From: UBA8437 sp963694825
Lineage (GTDB): Bacteria; Planctomycetota; Planctomycetia; Planctomycetales; Planctomycetaceae
Assembly: GCA_963694825.1 (NCBI GenBank)
Contig: CAVOEV010000093.1
Span: 1 to 16,485, forward strand
Length of the DNA: 16,485 nucleotides
Reading direction: 5' to 3'
The position numbers were made by a program, and so were the translations under genes. The stretch's first letter is position 1. Each line of letters begins with the position of its first letter. Shown here in pieces: positions 6,991 to 15,700 of the stretch. Under the pieces are notes generated by a model. That model was not told where the DNA came from. It saw only the letters and a list, made by a program, of their open reading frames with translations, and did no database searches.

Positions 6991-8559
6991 ATGCGGATTG
7001 CGCTAGGTGAGATCGTCCAGGAGACCGGGACCTTCACACCGGCCCTGATGGGGCTCGAGGCCTTCGAGTCGTATGGCCTGTACCAGGGCGACGAGTTGCT
7101 GCGGGAATTGCCCGGCGTCGGACCGCCGGGCGGGTTCCTGAGAGTCCTTCAAGAGCAGGTGGAGCAGGTGGAGGTTGTGCCATTGGCGCGTGCCTGGGCC
7201 CAGGATCCTGGATTCCACTTTTGACACGCTGCTGGAGATGCTGCTGTGTCGGTTGCGCGAGGCGGGCGAGTTGGACGCGGTGTTTTTGTCTCTGCACGGG
7301 GCGGCCAGCATCGAGCGGGATGATGATCTCGAGGGTGCGGTGCTCGAGGCGGTCCGCGAGGTGATCGGGCCGGAAGTGCCGTTGGCGGTGCCTCTGGATC
7401 ATCACGCGAACATCACCTCGCGGATGGTCCAGCACGCCGACCTGCTGGTGGGGCACGAGACTCAGCCTCACGACCCGCTGGGCACCGGCGTCAAGACGGC
7501 CCGTCTGCTCCTGGATTGGCTCTCCGGCGGTCCTCGACCCGCGATCGGCTGGAGGAAGATCCCGATGATCACTCCCCAGGACCAGTTCCTGACGTCGGGC
7601 GGGCCGATGAAGACCTGGTTTGACCGTGCCCGCGAATTGGAACAGCGACCCGAGGTGTTGGACGTGTCGCCCTACCCGATGCAGCCGTGGCTGGATGTCC
7701 AGGAGGGGGGCTGGTCGGTTGTGGTTCACACGGCCGATGACCCCGGTTTGGCTGATGAGCTGGCTGCCGAGATGGGGGCGTTGGCGTGGCGTTGGCGTGG
7801 CGTTTGCGTGAGGAGTTCTGGAGGTCCGAGCGGGTGGAAGTGGGCGAGGCTGTGCGGCGGGCCTATGCCCATGACGACCAGGGCCTGGCGATTCTCTCGG
7901 ACACCGGCGACTCGGTTTACGGAAGGGCCCCCGGCGACAGCACGTGGATCCTGCGCGAGTTGCTGGCTTGTGCCGAGCGGCAGCCGGAATCGGATCGCAC
8001 GATGCTGGTGCCGATCGTCGACCCCGACGGCGTCGAGGCAGCCTGTGCTGCCGGCGTGGGCACGCAGGTGACGCTGTCACTGGGTGGCAAGATCGACAGC
8101 CGCTTCAGCCAGCCGGTCGAGGTGACCGCACGGGTCCTCCGGATTTCAGAGAACCACCAGGCCGATGCGGGGGAACGGGGCCGTGTGGAGATCGGCCGGG
8201 TGGTGCTGTTGCAGGCCGGTCCCGTGCACATCGTCGTGATGGCCCAGGCGGGGTTCACGATCTGCCTTCCGGTGCTGTACGAGCACCTGGGTCTCGAGAT
8301 CGACCGCGCCCGCGCGGTGGTCAAGACGGCGAGCAACTTTCAGTACTTCGAAGCCTGGCGTCGGGAGCTGATCCGCTGTGACACGCCGGGGATGACCCAG
8401 TCGGACCTGGCGGCGTTCGACTGGACCCGCATCCCGCGGCCGATGTTTCCCTTTGATTCGGATGTGACCTGGCAACCGACTCCAGCGAGCTCGCAAGTTC
8501 CCGATCCCCGGGTAGACTCCGAAAAAACCAATCCCCCCACCGGCGAGAATTCGATATAG
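6991..8559 (+). pseudogene. M81 family metallopeptidase (MlrC-like), broken by two frameshifts
   Basis: Homology to M81/MlrC-type metallohydrolases runs through three successive frames. Frame 1 (6991 to about 7200) encodes MRIALGEIVQETGTFTP, the family N-terminus. Frame 2 (about 7200-7788) carries FLSLHGA, PLDHHANIT and ETQPHDP. Frame 1 resumes (about 7790-8559) with the MlrC_C part: LSDTGDSVYG, VTLSLGGKID and KTASNFQYF. An extra base near the CCC at 7199-7201 explains the first break. An 11-bp duplication at 7778-7799 explains the second. Correcting both gives 518 residues, a normal length, with D136-x-H138 and H160 at the spacing I recall for the MlrC zinc ligands. AGGGAGG at 6978-6984 is a strong ribosome site. 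As written, translation stops at 7224 after 77 residues. It sits between two DUF1501 genes in one operon. The ancestral substrate is unknown; family members cleave small peptides or amide bonds. Confidence 0.87.
7778..7810 (+). repeat. 11-bp tandem duplication inside the M81-like gene
   Basis: GCGTTGGCGTG occurs at 7778-7788 and again at 7789-7799, followed by the one-mismatch copy GCGTTTGCGTG at 7800-7810. Eleven bases change the frame by two. Removing one perfect copy restores a continuous reading ALAWRLREEFW, which joins the two halves of the protein. Confidence 0.9.
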
Positions 8560-8590
8560 TGGTACACACGGATCGCATAGGAGTTCTTCG

Positions 8591-10003
8591 ATGTTACATG
8601 TGCTGGGACGCCGCAAGAGGCTTTGTGACGGGATCACTCGTCGCGACCTGATGCAGGTTGGCGGGCTGTCGCTGTTTGGCAGCATGACGATACCTCGGCT
8701 GCTGCGAGCAGCGGATTCGTCGCAGGGAGCAGGCCCGGCCAAGTCGGTGATGCTGTTCAACCTGTTGGGCGGCCCGGCTCACATGGACATGTTCGACATG
8801 AAGCCCAACGCTCCGGCAAAGATCCGGGGCGAGTTCAATCCGATCTCAACGTCGTTGCCGGGCGTGCAGATTTGTGAGCACATGCCCAACATCGCCCGCT
8901 GGATGCACAAGGCGACTCTGATCCGCACGGTCACTCACAAGTACAACTCGCACGACCCACTGGCGATCATGACCGGCTGGGAAGACGGCAACGCCCAATT
9001 GCCCGCTCAGGCCACCGACCCACCCGACATCGGCGCCATCTGCGAATACCTGGGCCGCGGCTCGCGAGATCTCCCCGCGGCGGTCTGCCTGCCGAACTTC
9101 CCAGGTTCCGGCCAGAGTTACCGGCGTGGTGGCCCCTACGGCGGGTTCCTCGGTAGCCAGTACGACCCACTGTTCGCCGTGGCGTCGCCGACGTTCAAGA
9201 AGGAACCCACCTCCAAAGACTACTACCCGGTGATGCCCCATGGCGAACCGAAGATGCCGGCTCTGGATTCGCTGCCGGCGATGACGGCCGACCGCTTCGA
9301 CCGCCGCCGCTCGATTCTCTCGCAGCTCGATCAGCAGTTCGAGCTGGTCCGAGCCAGTCGCACGCTGGATCGACTCGACGGGTTCCAGCGTCGAGCCTTC
9401 GAGATGCTCACCTCCAGCCGCACCCGTGACGCCTTTGATCTCTCGGGCGAATCCCAGGCGACGCGTCGGCGTTACGGCGAGAACCTGTGGGGGTCGACGA
9501 TGATCGTCGCCCGCCGCCTGCTCGAGCGTCGGGTGCCGTTTGTCAGTGTCCACCAGGACATCTACAAGCACTACGGCCATGCCTACGACATGCACACCAA
9601 CAACTTCGGCATGCTCAAGGACTTCAACCTCCCGATCCTCGACCGCGTGATCCCGGCCTTACTCGAAGATCTCGAGGCCCGCGGGCTGCTCGATTCGACG
9701 CTGATCATCGTGATGGGCGAGATGGGACGGACTCCTACGGTGAATGCCCGGGCCGGCCGCGACCACTGGCCTCAGTGCGGATTCAGCCTGATGATCGGTG
9801 GCGGCATCCGCCGTGGCCACGTGCACGGGACCACCGACAAGCAGGCGGCCTATCCCGAGAGCCACCCGGTGAAGGTGCGGGATTTCGTGGCGACGATCTA
9901 CCAGTTGATGGGTATCGACCCGCACATGACCGTCGACGACCGCCAGGGCCGGCCGATCGCGATCGCCCAGGGTGGCGAGCCGCTGTTCGATGTCATCGGC
10001 TAG
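8591..10003 (+). CDS. DUF1501 family protein (last gene of the rightward operon)
   Basis: A 470-residue DUF1501 protein, the longest of the five. RRKRLCDGITRRDLMQVGG has R17-R18 of a Tat-like signal and a short hydrophobic stretch after it. The motif LLGGPAHMDMFDMKPNAP is at 58-75. The block MGEMGRTPTVNARAGRDHW is at 375-393 and has methionine where the other four copies have phenylalanine (GEFGR or AEFGR). TAGGAG at 8578-8583, seven bases before the ATG at 8591, fixes the start. The gene follows the M81-like stop by 31 bp, so its expression probably depends on read-through of the damaged gene. It ends 5 bp from the convergent glycosidase-like gene. Its N-terminal CDGITRRD is shared with the copy at 1158-2492. 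Confidence 0.9.
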   Translation: MLHVLGRRKRLCDGITRRDLMQVGGLSLFGSMTIPRLLRAADSSQGAGPAKSVMLFNLLGGPAHMDMFDMKPNAPAKIRGEFNPISTSLPGVQICEHMPNIARWMHKATLIRTVTHKYNSHDPLAIMTGWEDGNAQLPAQATDPPDIGAICEYLGRGSRDLPAAVCLPNFPGSGQSYRRGGPYGGFLGSQYDPLFAVASPTFKKEPTSKDYYPVMPHGEPKMPALDSLPAMTADRFDRRRSILSQLDQQFELVRASRTLDRLDGFQRRAFEMLTSSRTRDAFDLSGESQATRRRYGENLWGSTMIVARRLLERRVPFVSVHQDIYKHYGHAYDMHTNNFGMLKDFNLPILDRVIPALLEDLEARGLLDSTLIIVMGEMGRTPTVNARAGRDHWPQCGFSLMIGGGIRRGHVHGTTDKQAAYPESHPVKVRDFVATIYQLMGIDPHMTVDDRQGRPIAIAQGGEPLFDVIG

Positions 10004-10007
10004 ACGC

Positions 10008-11320
10008 TCACAGGCGGCCTGTTGAAGAACGCCAGGTGCTGGGGGCAGACGCCGCCGCCCACCGGTGGGTCTGCTCCACCTGCGGCGGTCCGCAGGCGGC
10101 CGGGTTGCCTCGCACCTGTTCACGCGGATGCGTCACGTAGTAGCGGTGCAGAGTCTCGTTGCCGTGGCCCCAGTACATCGTGGAGGTCAGCGGGCCGACA
10201 CTGCCGTCGTCGCTGACGAAGTCGATGCCGATCGACTGGCCGGCCTCGTGTGAGAGCACCAGGGCGACCTGTTCGTACTCGACACGCGACGGCTGTTTGG
10301 GGACCTGGATGCGGACCTGCCAGGCCTGGGTCTCTCCGGGGTTCAACTCGATCGTGCCTCCCGAGGGCGTCGCGCGACATCCCCTGGGTAGCACCCATCC
10401 GGCGGTGGCCTTCAGCTTCTTGTTGCTGGCGTTGGTGACCCGAGCGACCAGCGTTCTTTGGTCGCCGGCCTGGATGCCGAAATGCCGTTCGGAGTGTCGA
10501 GCGGAGGCGGGCACCTTGCGGGCCACCGGCCGGGCTTCGAGCCGAATGGTAACCGGCGAGACCGACTCGTCGCTGCCGCTGTTGCTGGTGAGGAGCGAGG
10601 CCCAGACGACGTGGTAGCGTTCGCCATGGTGAGGCAGGAACCGGACCGTGACGGTGCCCTGGCCGAGGTCGGCCAAGCGGACCGGAAACTCGCACTGCGC
10701 GGCCCGCTTCACGTTGATCAGTCTCTGAGCCCCCCGCCGTCCGCCCCGGTTGGTGCTCTCGCGTCGAGGGTCCTGGATCGACTCGGGCGCGTTCCAGTAT
10801 CCCAGCAGGCTGATCTCTCCGAAGAACTGGAAGTAGTGCTCGGTGTCGGGCTGAGTTTTCAACCGGTGTCGAACGACCGCCTCGGCCCACTGCCCGTAGA
10901 CCGCCAGGTCGTCTGGAATCACGTAGCCGTTGTGGACCCTGGGTCCTGATTGCCAGCCGGGTCCACCCTGCAGGCAGTGCAGGCGATGGTCGATCCGCAG
11001 GGGACACAGTTCGGGCCGGGCCGCGGCGAGCATTGCCTCGAGCCGCTTGCGGTCGATCTGGCCCGGACGATTGGGGTCCTCGACGACCTCGGCCAGATTC
11101 GCCGAGGAACCCGAGGTGGTGTGCATGTTGGCCGCACGCTGCTCGTCGAAGTTCCCACCGTGAGCTCCATCGAGACCAAACAGCCCGTCGCGTACCCGAT
11201 CGGCACCGTTGATCACCACCCGGCGGGTGCTGCGTCGACATCGACCCTGACGGGGTCGGCGGCGTGGATCGAGGAGGCGGCCAGGAGCAGGACGGCGAGG
11301 AACTGGCGGAGCGTAAGCAT
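10008..11320 (-). pseudogene. Secreted glycoside-hydrolase-like protein, frameshifted after the signal peptide
   Basis: From the ATG at 11320 the product starts MLTLRQFLAVLLLAASSIHA, a clear signal peptide, continues to DAAPAG, and hits a stop within two codons (about 11213-11218). The other frame then reads VVINGADRVRDGLFGLDGAHGG and stays open to 10008. Adding one G to the GGG run (CCC on the plus strand, 11219-11221) joins them. GAGG (CCTC at 11327-11330), six bases before the ATG, supports this start. YFQFFGEISLLGYWNAPESI resembles a barrel strand with a catalytic glutamate followed by WNAP. After it the protein jumps to beta-sandwich-like sequence, so the barrel looks too short, perhaps from an internal deletion. 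The family assignment is tentative. It probably shares a transcript with the DUF1501 gene 93 bp upstream. Confidence 0.65.
10045..10074. terminator. Possible hairpin between convergent operons
   Basis: GCAGA (10045-10049) pairs with TCTGC (10070-10074), enclosing the perfect 12-bp palindrome CCCACCGGTGGG (10058-10069). The structure starts 42 bases after the stop of the DUF1501 gene at 10003 and overlaps the 3' end of the opposite gene. It has no T-tract on either strand, so it is at most a weak or factor-assisted terminator. Confidence 0.22.
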
Positions 11321-11326
11321 GATCGA

Positions 11327-11330
11327 CCTC
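11327..11330 (-). promoter_or_regulatory. Ribosome binding site for the glycosidase-like gene
   Basis: GAGG on the minus strand lies six bases before the ATG at 11320. It supports translation starting at the signal peptide rather than at the far-upstream ATG (11399) of the frame that encodes the protein body. This in turn supports a frameshift within the gene. Confidence 0.5.
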
Positions 11331-11413
11331 GCGAGAACAGACGTTGACGCGAGTGTACACCGCAGGCAGGCCGAGCCGCATTACCGCGGCTCTGGCCACC
11401 GCCGTGACTCGAC

Positions 11414-12697
11414 CTACCCCAGCACGTCGTTGATCACGCGGCCGTGCGGCACCAGCAGCACGGGTCGACCCGTGGAGGTGTAGTACGCCTTGTGGTGGTC
11501 GATCCCGAGGGTGTGCAGGATCGTGGCGGCGATGTCGTCGGGTTTGAAGTCGGTGCCGTCACTCGGCGACTGGCCTCCCGCATCGGTCGCCCCCAGCACC
11601 TGCCCGGGCTTGATGCCACCGCCCGTCAACAGACAGAAGTTCACCCGCGGGTAGTGATCTCGGCCGACGTTCTTGTTGATCTTGGGCGTCCGTCCGAATT
11701 CGCCCATCGCCACCACCAACGTCCGCTCGAGCAGCCCCTTGGCCTTCAGCCCGGCCACGGCACTGGCCAGCCCGTTGTCGATCTGGGGCACCAGCCGGCG
11801 ATGTCCCTTGAAGTTGTCCAGGTGCGTGTCCCAGCCGGTGTGGCGGACGGTGACAAACGGCACGCCGAAACCCAGCAACCGAGTCGCCAGCAGCAGGCTC
11901 TGGCTGAGCTCCGAATCGTCAAACAGTTCCTGGTAGGTCTTGGGCTCGCGGCTGATGTCAAACGCCGAGCGGGTCTTGTCCGAGAGTTGCATGGCCTCGG
12001 CCTGTCGGCCGAATGCCGCGAGGGCCTGTGTGAGTTGAGGGTTGTTCTTGCTGTCGCGGAAGCGGGTGTTCAGGTCGGCCAGCAGGCTCGACCGCTTGCG
12101 GATGCGGTCGAGCGAAACTCCCTCGGGGATCGTGATCCCCCGCACGATGAACGGCTTGCCCTTTTTTGGCGTGACATTGGTGTTGAAGGGGGCGTAGGTG
12201 TCGCCCATGTAGCCGGCGTTCCAATCGGTCAGCGGGATCGAGATGAACGGGGGCAGCGCGGGGTCGGTGCCGCGTTCCCTGGCAACGATCGATCCCAGGG
12301 CGGGGTACTTGAGTGCCGGCGTCGGGCGGTTGCCGGTGCCGATGTAGAGCTGCCCCTGCGGATGGTCTCCGGTGGTGTGACTGATGCCACGCACCAACGC
12401 GTACTGGTCGGCGGCCGCGGCGAACTTGGGCAAGTACTCACTCGCCTGCAGGCCCGGCAGCTTGGTCTGGATCGTCTGGAATTCGCCTCGGAGCTCGACC
12501 GGGCCCTCGGGCTTCATGTCGAGCGTTTCCAGGTGCGAGGGGCCGCCGGCGAGGTTGATGAACAGCACCGAGTCGGCCGTGCGGTCCTCGGTTCGCTCGG
12601 CCAGTAGCCGACCGGCACCAAGCGGCATCGTCATGCCGACCGTCGAGAACACTCCGGCCTGCAGCAACCCGCGGCGCGACAGTGAGACTTGGGACAT
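11414..12697 (-). CDS. DUF1501 family protein, partner of the DUF1549/DUF1553 protein
   Basis: A 427-residue DUF1501 protein, the most compact of the five. VSLSRRGLLQAGVFSTVGM is a textbook Tat signal (R8-R9, then LLQAG). The motif LAGGPSHLETLDMKPEGP is at 49-66. The block MGEFGRTPKINKNVGRDHY is at 331-349 and ends in tyrosine instead of the usual tryptophan. AGGAAA (plus-strand TTTCCT, 12705-12710) lies seven bases before the ATG at 12697 and fixes the start. It follows the large DUF1549/DUF1553 gene by 63 bp, the common planctomycete arrangement, and is the only DUF1501 here with that partner. A GC-rich hairpin occupies the gap. The middle segment (PKKGKPFIVRGITIPEGVSLDRI) has no obvious counterpart in the other copies. 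Confidence 0.93.
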   Translation of the reverse strand: MSQVSLSRRGLLQAGVFSTVGMTMPLGAGRLLAERTEDRTADSVLFINLAGGPSHLETLDMKPEGPVELRGEFQTIQTKLPGLQASEYLPKFAAAADQYALVRGISHTTGDHPQGQLYIGTGNRPTPALKYPALGSIVARERGTDPALPPFISIPLTDWNAGYMGDTYAPFNTNVTPKKGKPFIVRGITIPEGVSLDRIRKRSSLLADLNTRFRDSKNNPQLTQALAAFGRQAEAMQLSDKTRSAFDISREPKTYQELFDDSELSQSLLLATRLLGFGVPFVTVRHTGWDTHLDNFKGHRRLVPQIDNGLASAVAGLKAKGLLERTLVVAMGEFGRTPKINKNVGRDHYPRVNFCLLTGGGIKPGQVLGATDAGGQSPSDGTDFKPDDIAATILHTLGIDHHKAYYTSTGRPVLLVPHGRVINDVLG

Positions 12698-12718
12698 GGG
12701 GTTGTTTCCTGAAATCGA

Positions 12719-12752
12719 CTCGCGGCCGTGGTCGGCCGTGGTCGGCCGCGAG
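12719..12752. other. Hairpin with CGGCCGTGGT direct repeats between the DUF1549/DUF1553 and DUF1501 genes
   Basis: CTCGCGGCCG (12719-12728) and CGGCCGCGAG (12743-12752) are perfect 10-bp inverted arms around a 14-base loop. The unit CGGCCGTGGT is directly repeated at 12723-12732 and 12733-12742, with a third partial copy at 12743-12748. On the minus-strand transcript the structure lies after the stop at 12761 and just before the ribosome site of the next gene. It could attenuate, terminate partly, or stabilise the upstream mRNA. There is no U-rich tail. Confidence 0.55.
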
Positions 12753-12760
12753 ATGGCTGA

Positions 12761-15700
12761 CTAGTGGTTGGTGAGAAATTCCTGGGTGTTGAGCAGGGCC
12801 CACATCAGGTCCCGCAGGCCCTCGATCAGGTTCTGAGATGCGGTAAAGTGAGTCTTGCAGCGGGCGGTCTCGGCGACGGAGGGCCGACGGCCCAGCGTGC
12901 GGAGATAGGCCTCGGTGGTGAGGTACTCGGGAGTGATCTCCTCGGCGATCTTGTCGACGGCGGCCCCCCGGGCCCTGACCGGTGAGCCGCTGCCGTTTCG
13001 CGACAGCAGGGGGATCTTCAGGTTGTGCGCCACCTGGCAGACCCAGCCGTCGTCGCGGTCGATCCGCTCGAGCATTTCCGAGTCGTTGCGGGTGTACAGA
13101 GACTGCAGCAGTGTGGGCTGGTTGGTCCGCTCGCAGTCGCAGTTGGTCGACCGGGTCGGCTTGCCGAAGACGCCCAGTGCGTAGTCGAAGGAGGTCTTGG
13201 AGAGATTGCCCGGGTGCTTGCCGATGCGACGCTGGGACATGTTGGAGAGTCGGTCGCGGTTGCCGTCGTTGTTGGCGGTGGCCTGCAGGATGCCGTCGAC
13301 GATCACCTCCGCGGGCAACCGCCTGAGCGCGGCGTGGCTGAAGTGCCTGGTGTCGGAGGCATTGGTCGCGGTGGTGCCGGAGCCGAGTTGGTAGGTGCGG
13401 CTGAGCGCGATGGTGCGGTGCAGCCACTTCATGTCGTAGCCGTGGCCGACGAATTCCCGGGCCAGCCAGTCGAGCAGCAGGGCGTTGGAGGGGGGGTTGC
13501 CGACGTTGAAGTCATCGGGGGGATCGACGATGCCGCGGCCGAAGTAGCGGCTCCAGATCCGGTTCACAAAGGCTCGAGCGAAATAGGGGTTGTCCTTGCG
13601 GAGCAGCCATTCGACCAGCGGTTCCCGTGGGTCGTCGAGAGCGTTGATGTCGAGTTCCTCGCCGCCGAGCAGCCTGGCGGGGGAGGGCTTGGGGCCCGGC
13701 GGCTGGATGTAGACTTCCTTGTAGGGAATCGGCAGACCCTCGGCGAAGACCCTCATGTACATCTGCCGCCGCAGCGCGGCGGTATCGAGCTTGACCGGGA
13801 CGCCGAGGCGGTGGCGGAGGTTGAGTTCGTCGCGACGCGAGTCGGGGGCCGAGCCGATGCGGACCCGGCTGAAGATGTTGGTGAACTGGTCGAAATCCTG
13901 CTTCGACCAGCGGTCAAACGGGTGCTTGTGGCACTGGGCACACTGCAGCCTGACGCCCAGAAAGATGTAGCCGAACGACAGGGCCCGCTCGAGTGGCTTT
14001 GTGGCGTCGCTGCGGAACCAGTAGTAGTGCATCGGAAAGTCGAGCGTGGCGGCGTCGACCGGGTCGGTCCGTCGCAGGTAGTCGCTCTGTTCCTGGGTGT
14101 ATTCGAGATACGACTGGTCAGGCCGTCGGCTGGAAGCCAGCAGGATCCCCGCGGCGATCTTGTCCCAGCCATCGTTGTCGACAACACGCCGCTTGAGCCA
14201 CGCTTCCCACTGCGAGGCGGCAGCCCAGTTGATGTCGGTGGAACCCATCTGCTGGATGTTGCTGCCGGTCAGGTCCGTCAGAAACATGCTCCACCAGGTG
14301 GCATAGGCCTCCGAGCCAAGCAGCCGATCGACGAGTTCTTCTCGTTTGTCGGGCGATGTGTCCTTGATGAACGAGTCGATCTCGCGATGGTGCGGCAGGG
14401 TGCCGGCGATGTCGATGTAGGCCCGCCTCAGGAAATCCTCGTCGCTGCACAACTCCGACGGTTCGATCCCCAGCTGCCGCAGCTTGCCGACGACCAGTTC
14501 GTCGATCGGCGTGGGGGTGGGCACATTGGGAAACGCATCACCGGCCAGGGGACTCACCGGCAGCATCACCGGGATCGGGATCACCTCGTTGTCGTACATC
14601 ACCAGCACGTGCGTGTCGCCGGGCCCCCGGCAAGTGACCTGTCCGCCTCGAGCCACCCGGGCCACCTGGTCGTCCTTGATTTCAAACCGCGCCAGGCAGG
14701 TCACGTCTTCCCGCTCGCCGTTTTCCCAGGTCACTTCGACCCGCAATGGCCGCACGGCGCCCGGCTTGTCGAAGACGATCTGCGGCGGAGTGACCTTCAG
14801 AGCCACGATCTTTTCGGGTGTCGGCCTGGGCTTGGCACCGTTCTTGATCCAGCTGTGCAGCAGGTGGTATTCCCAGCCATCGACGGCAAACCGGGTCTCA
14901 CCACCGTGGTCTTCCAGTCCGGTGGGTTTTCTGAGGACCAGGCTCTTGAGAGGAGACTCGGTGTCGATCCGCCCCTGGTCCTTCTCGGTCAATTCCCTGT
15001 GGTCGGCGGCGAAGTCGTAGCCGAACATCGAGAGCGTGAAGCCGCCCTGGCCCTGGAATGACCCGTGACAGGCACGTCCATTGCAGCCCAAAACGCCCAG
15101 CAGCGGGACGATGTGCCGCTGAAAGTCGGGAACCGGTGACTTGGTGTCGGCCGTGGCAAACCGCGTGAGGGCCGGTGCCAGGACATCCGCGTCGGGGCTG
15201 GGAGGCTTGGCCGTCGACTTGGCCCGAGCGGCCGATTGCAGCGGCTGACCCAACAGCAGACGTTCAAACGCGGTCAACTTCCGAGGGCCCTTGGGCGAGA
15301 GTGTGACCGAGACCGTCTTCTGCTGGTCTCGCAGCGCGCTGACCCCCTTTGTGGTGACAGCGGTCCGGTAGAGGTTGATCTGCTTCAGCGACTTGATGGC
15401 TGACAGCGTGGCGAGGTGCTCGGCGGCATCGTCGGTCAGCGGCGTGTCGGCCAGGCTCAGGAACTCGAGCTGCTTCAGGCTCGCCAGTTGCTTCAGAGTC
15501 GCTCCGGTGATTGACGTGCGGTCGAGGTACAGCGACTTGAGCGTGGAGAGCTTGCCGATGGCGGCCAGGGCCTGATCGTCGACATCGGTCCCGGCCAGGT
15601 TCAGGACCTCGAGCGTCTTCAGCGGAGCCAGCGTCGCCACGCCGTCGCTGGTGACCCGGGTGTCGGCCAGCCAGAGCGTCTTGAGCACGGGCAGCGGGGC

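Noticed and set aside
13025..15061. Plus-strand open frame of 678 codons opposite the DUF1549/DUF1553 gene
   Set aside because: High-GC antisense shadow. The encoded sequence is valine/glycine/aspartate-rich with no domain, while the opposite strand carries clear conserved motifs throughout.
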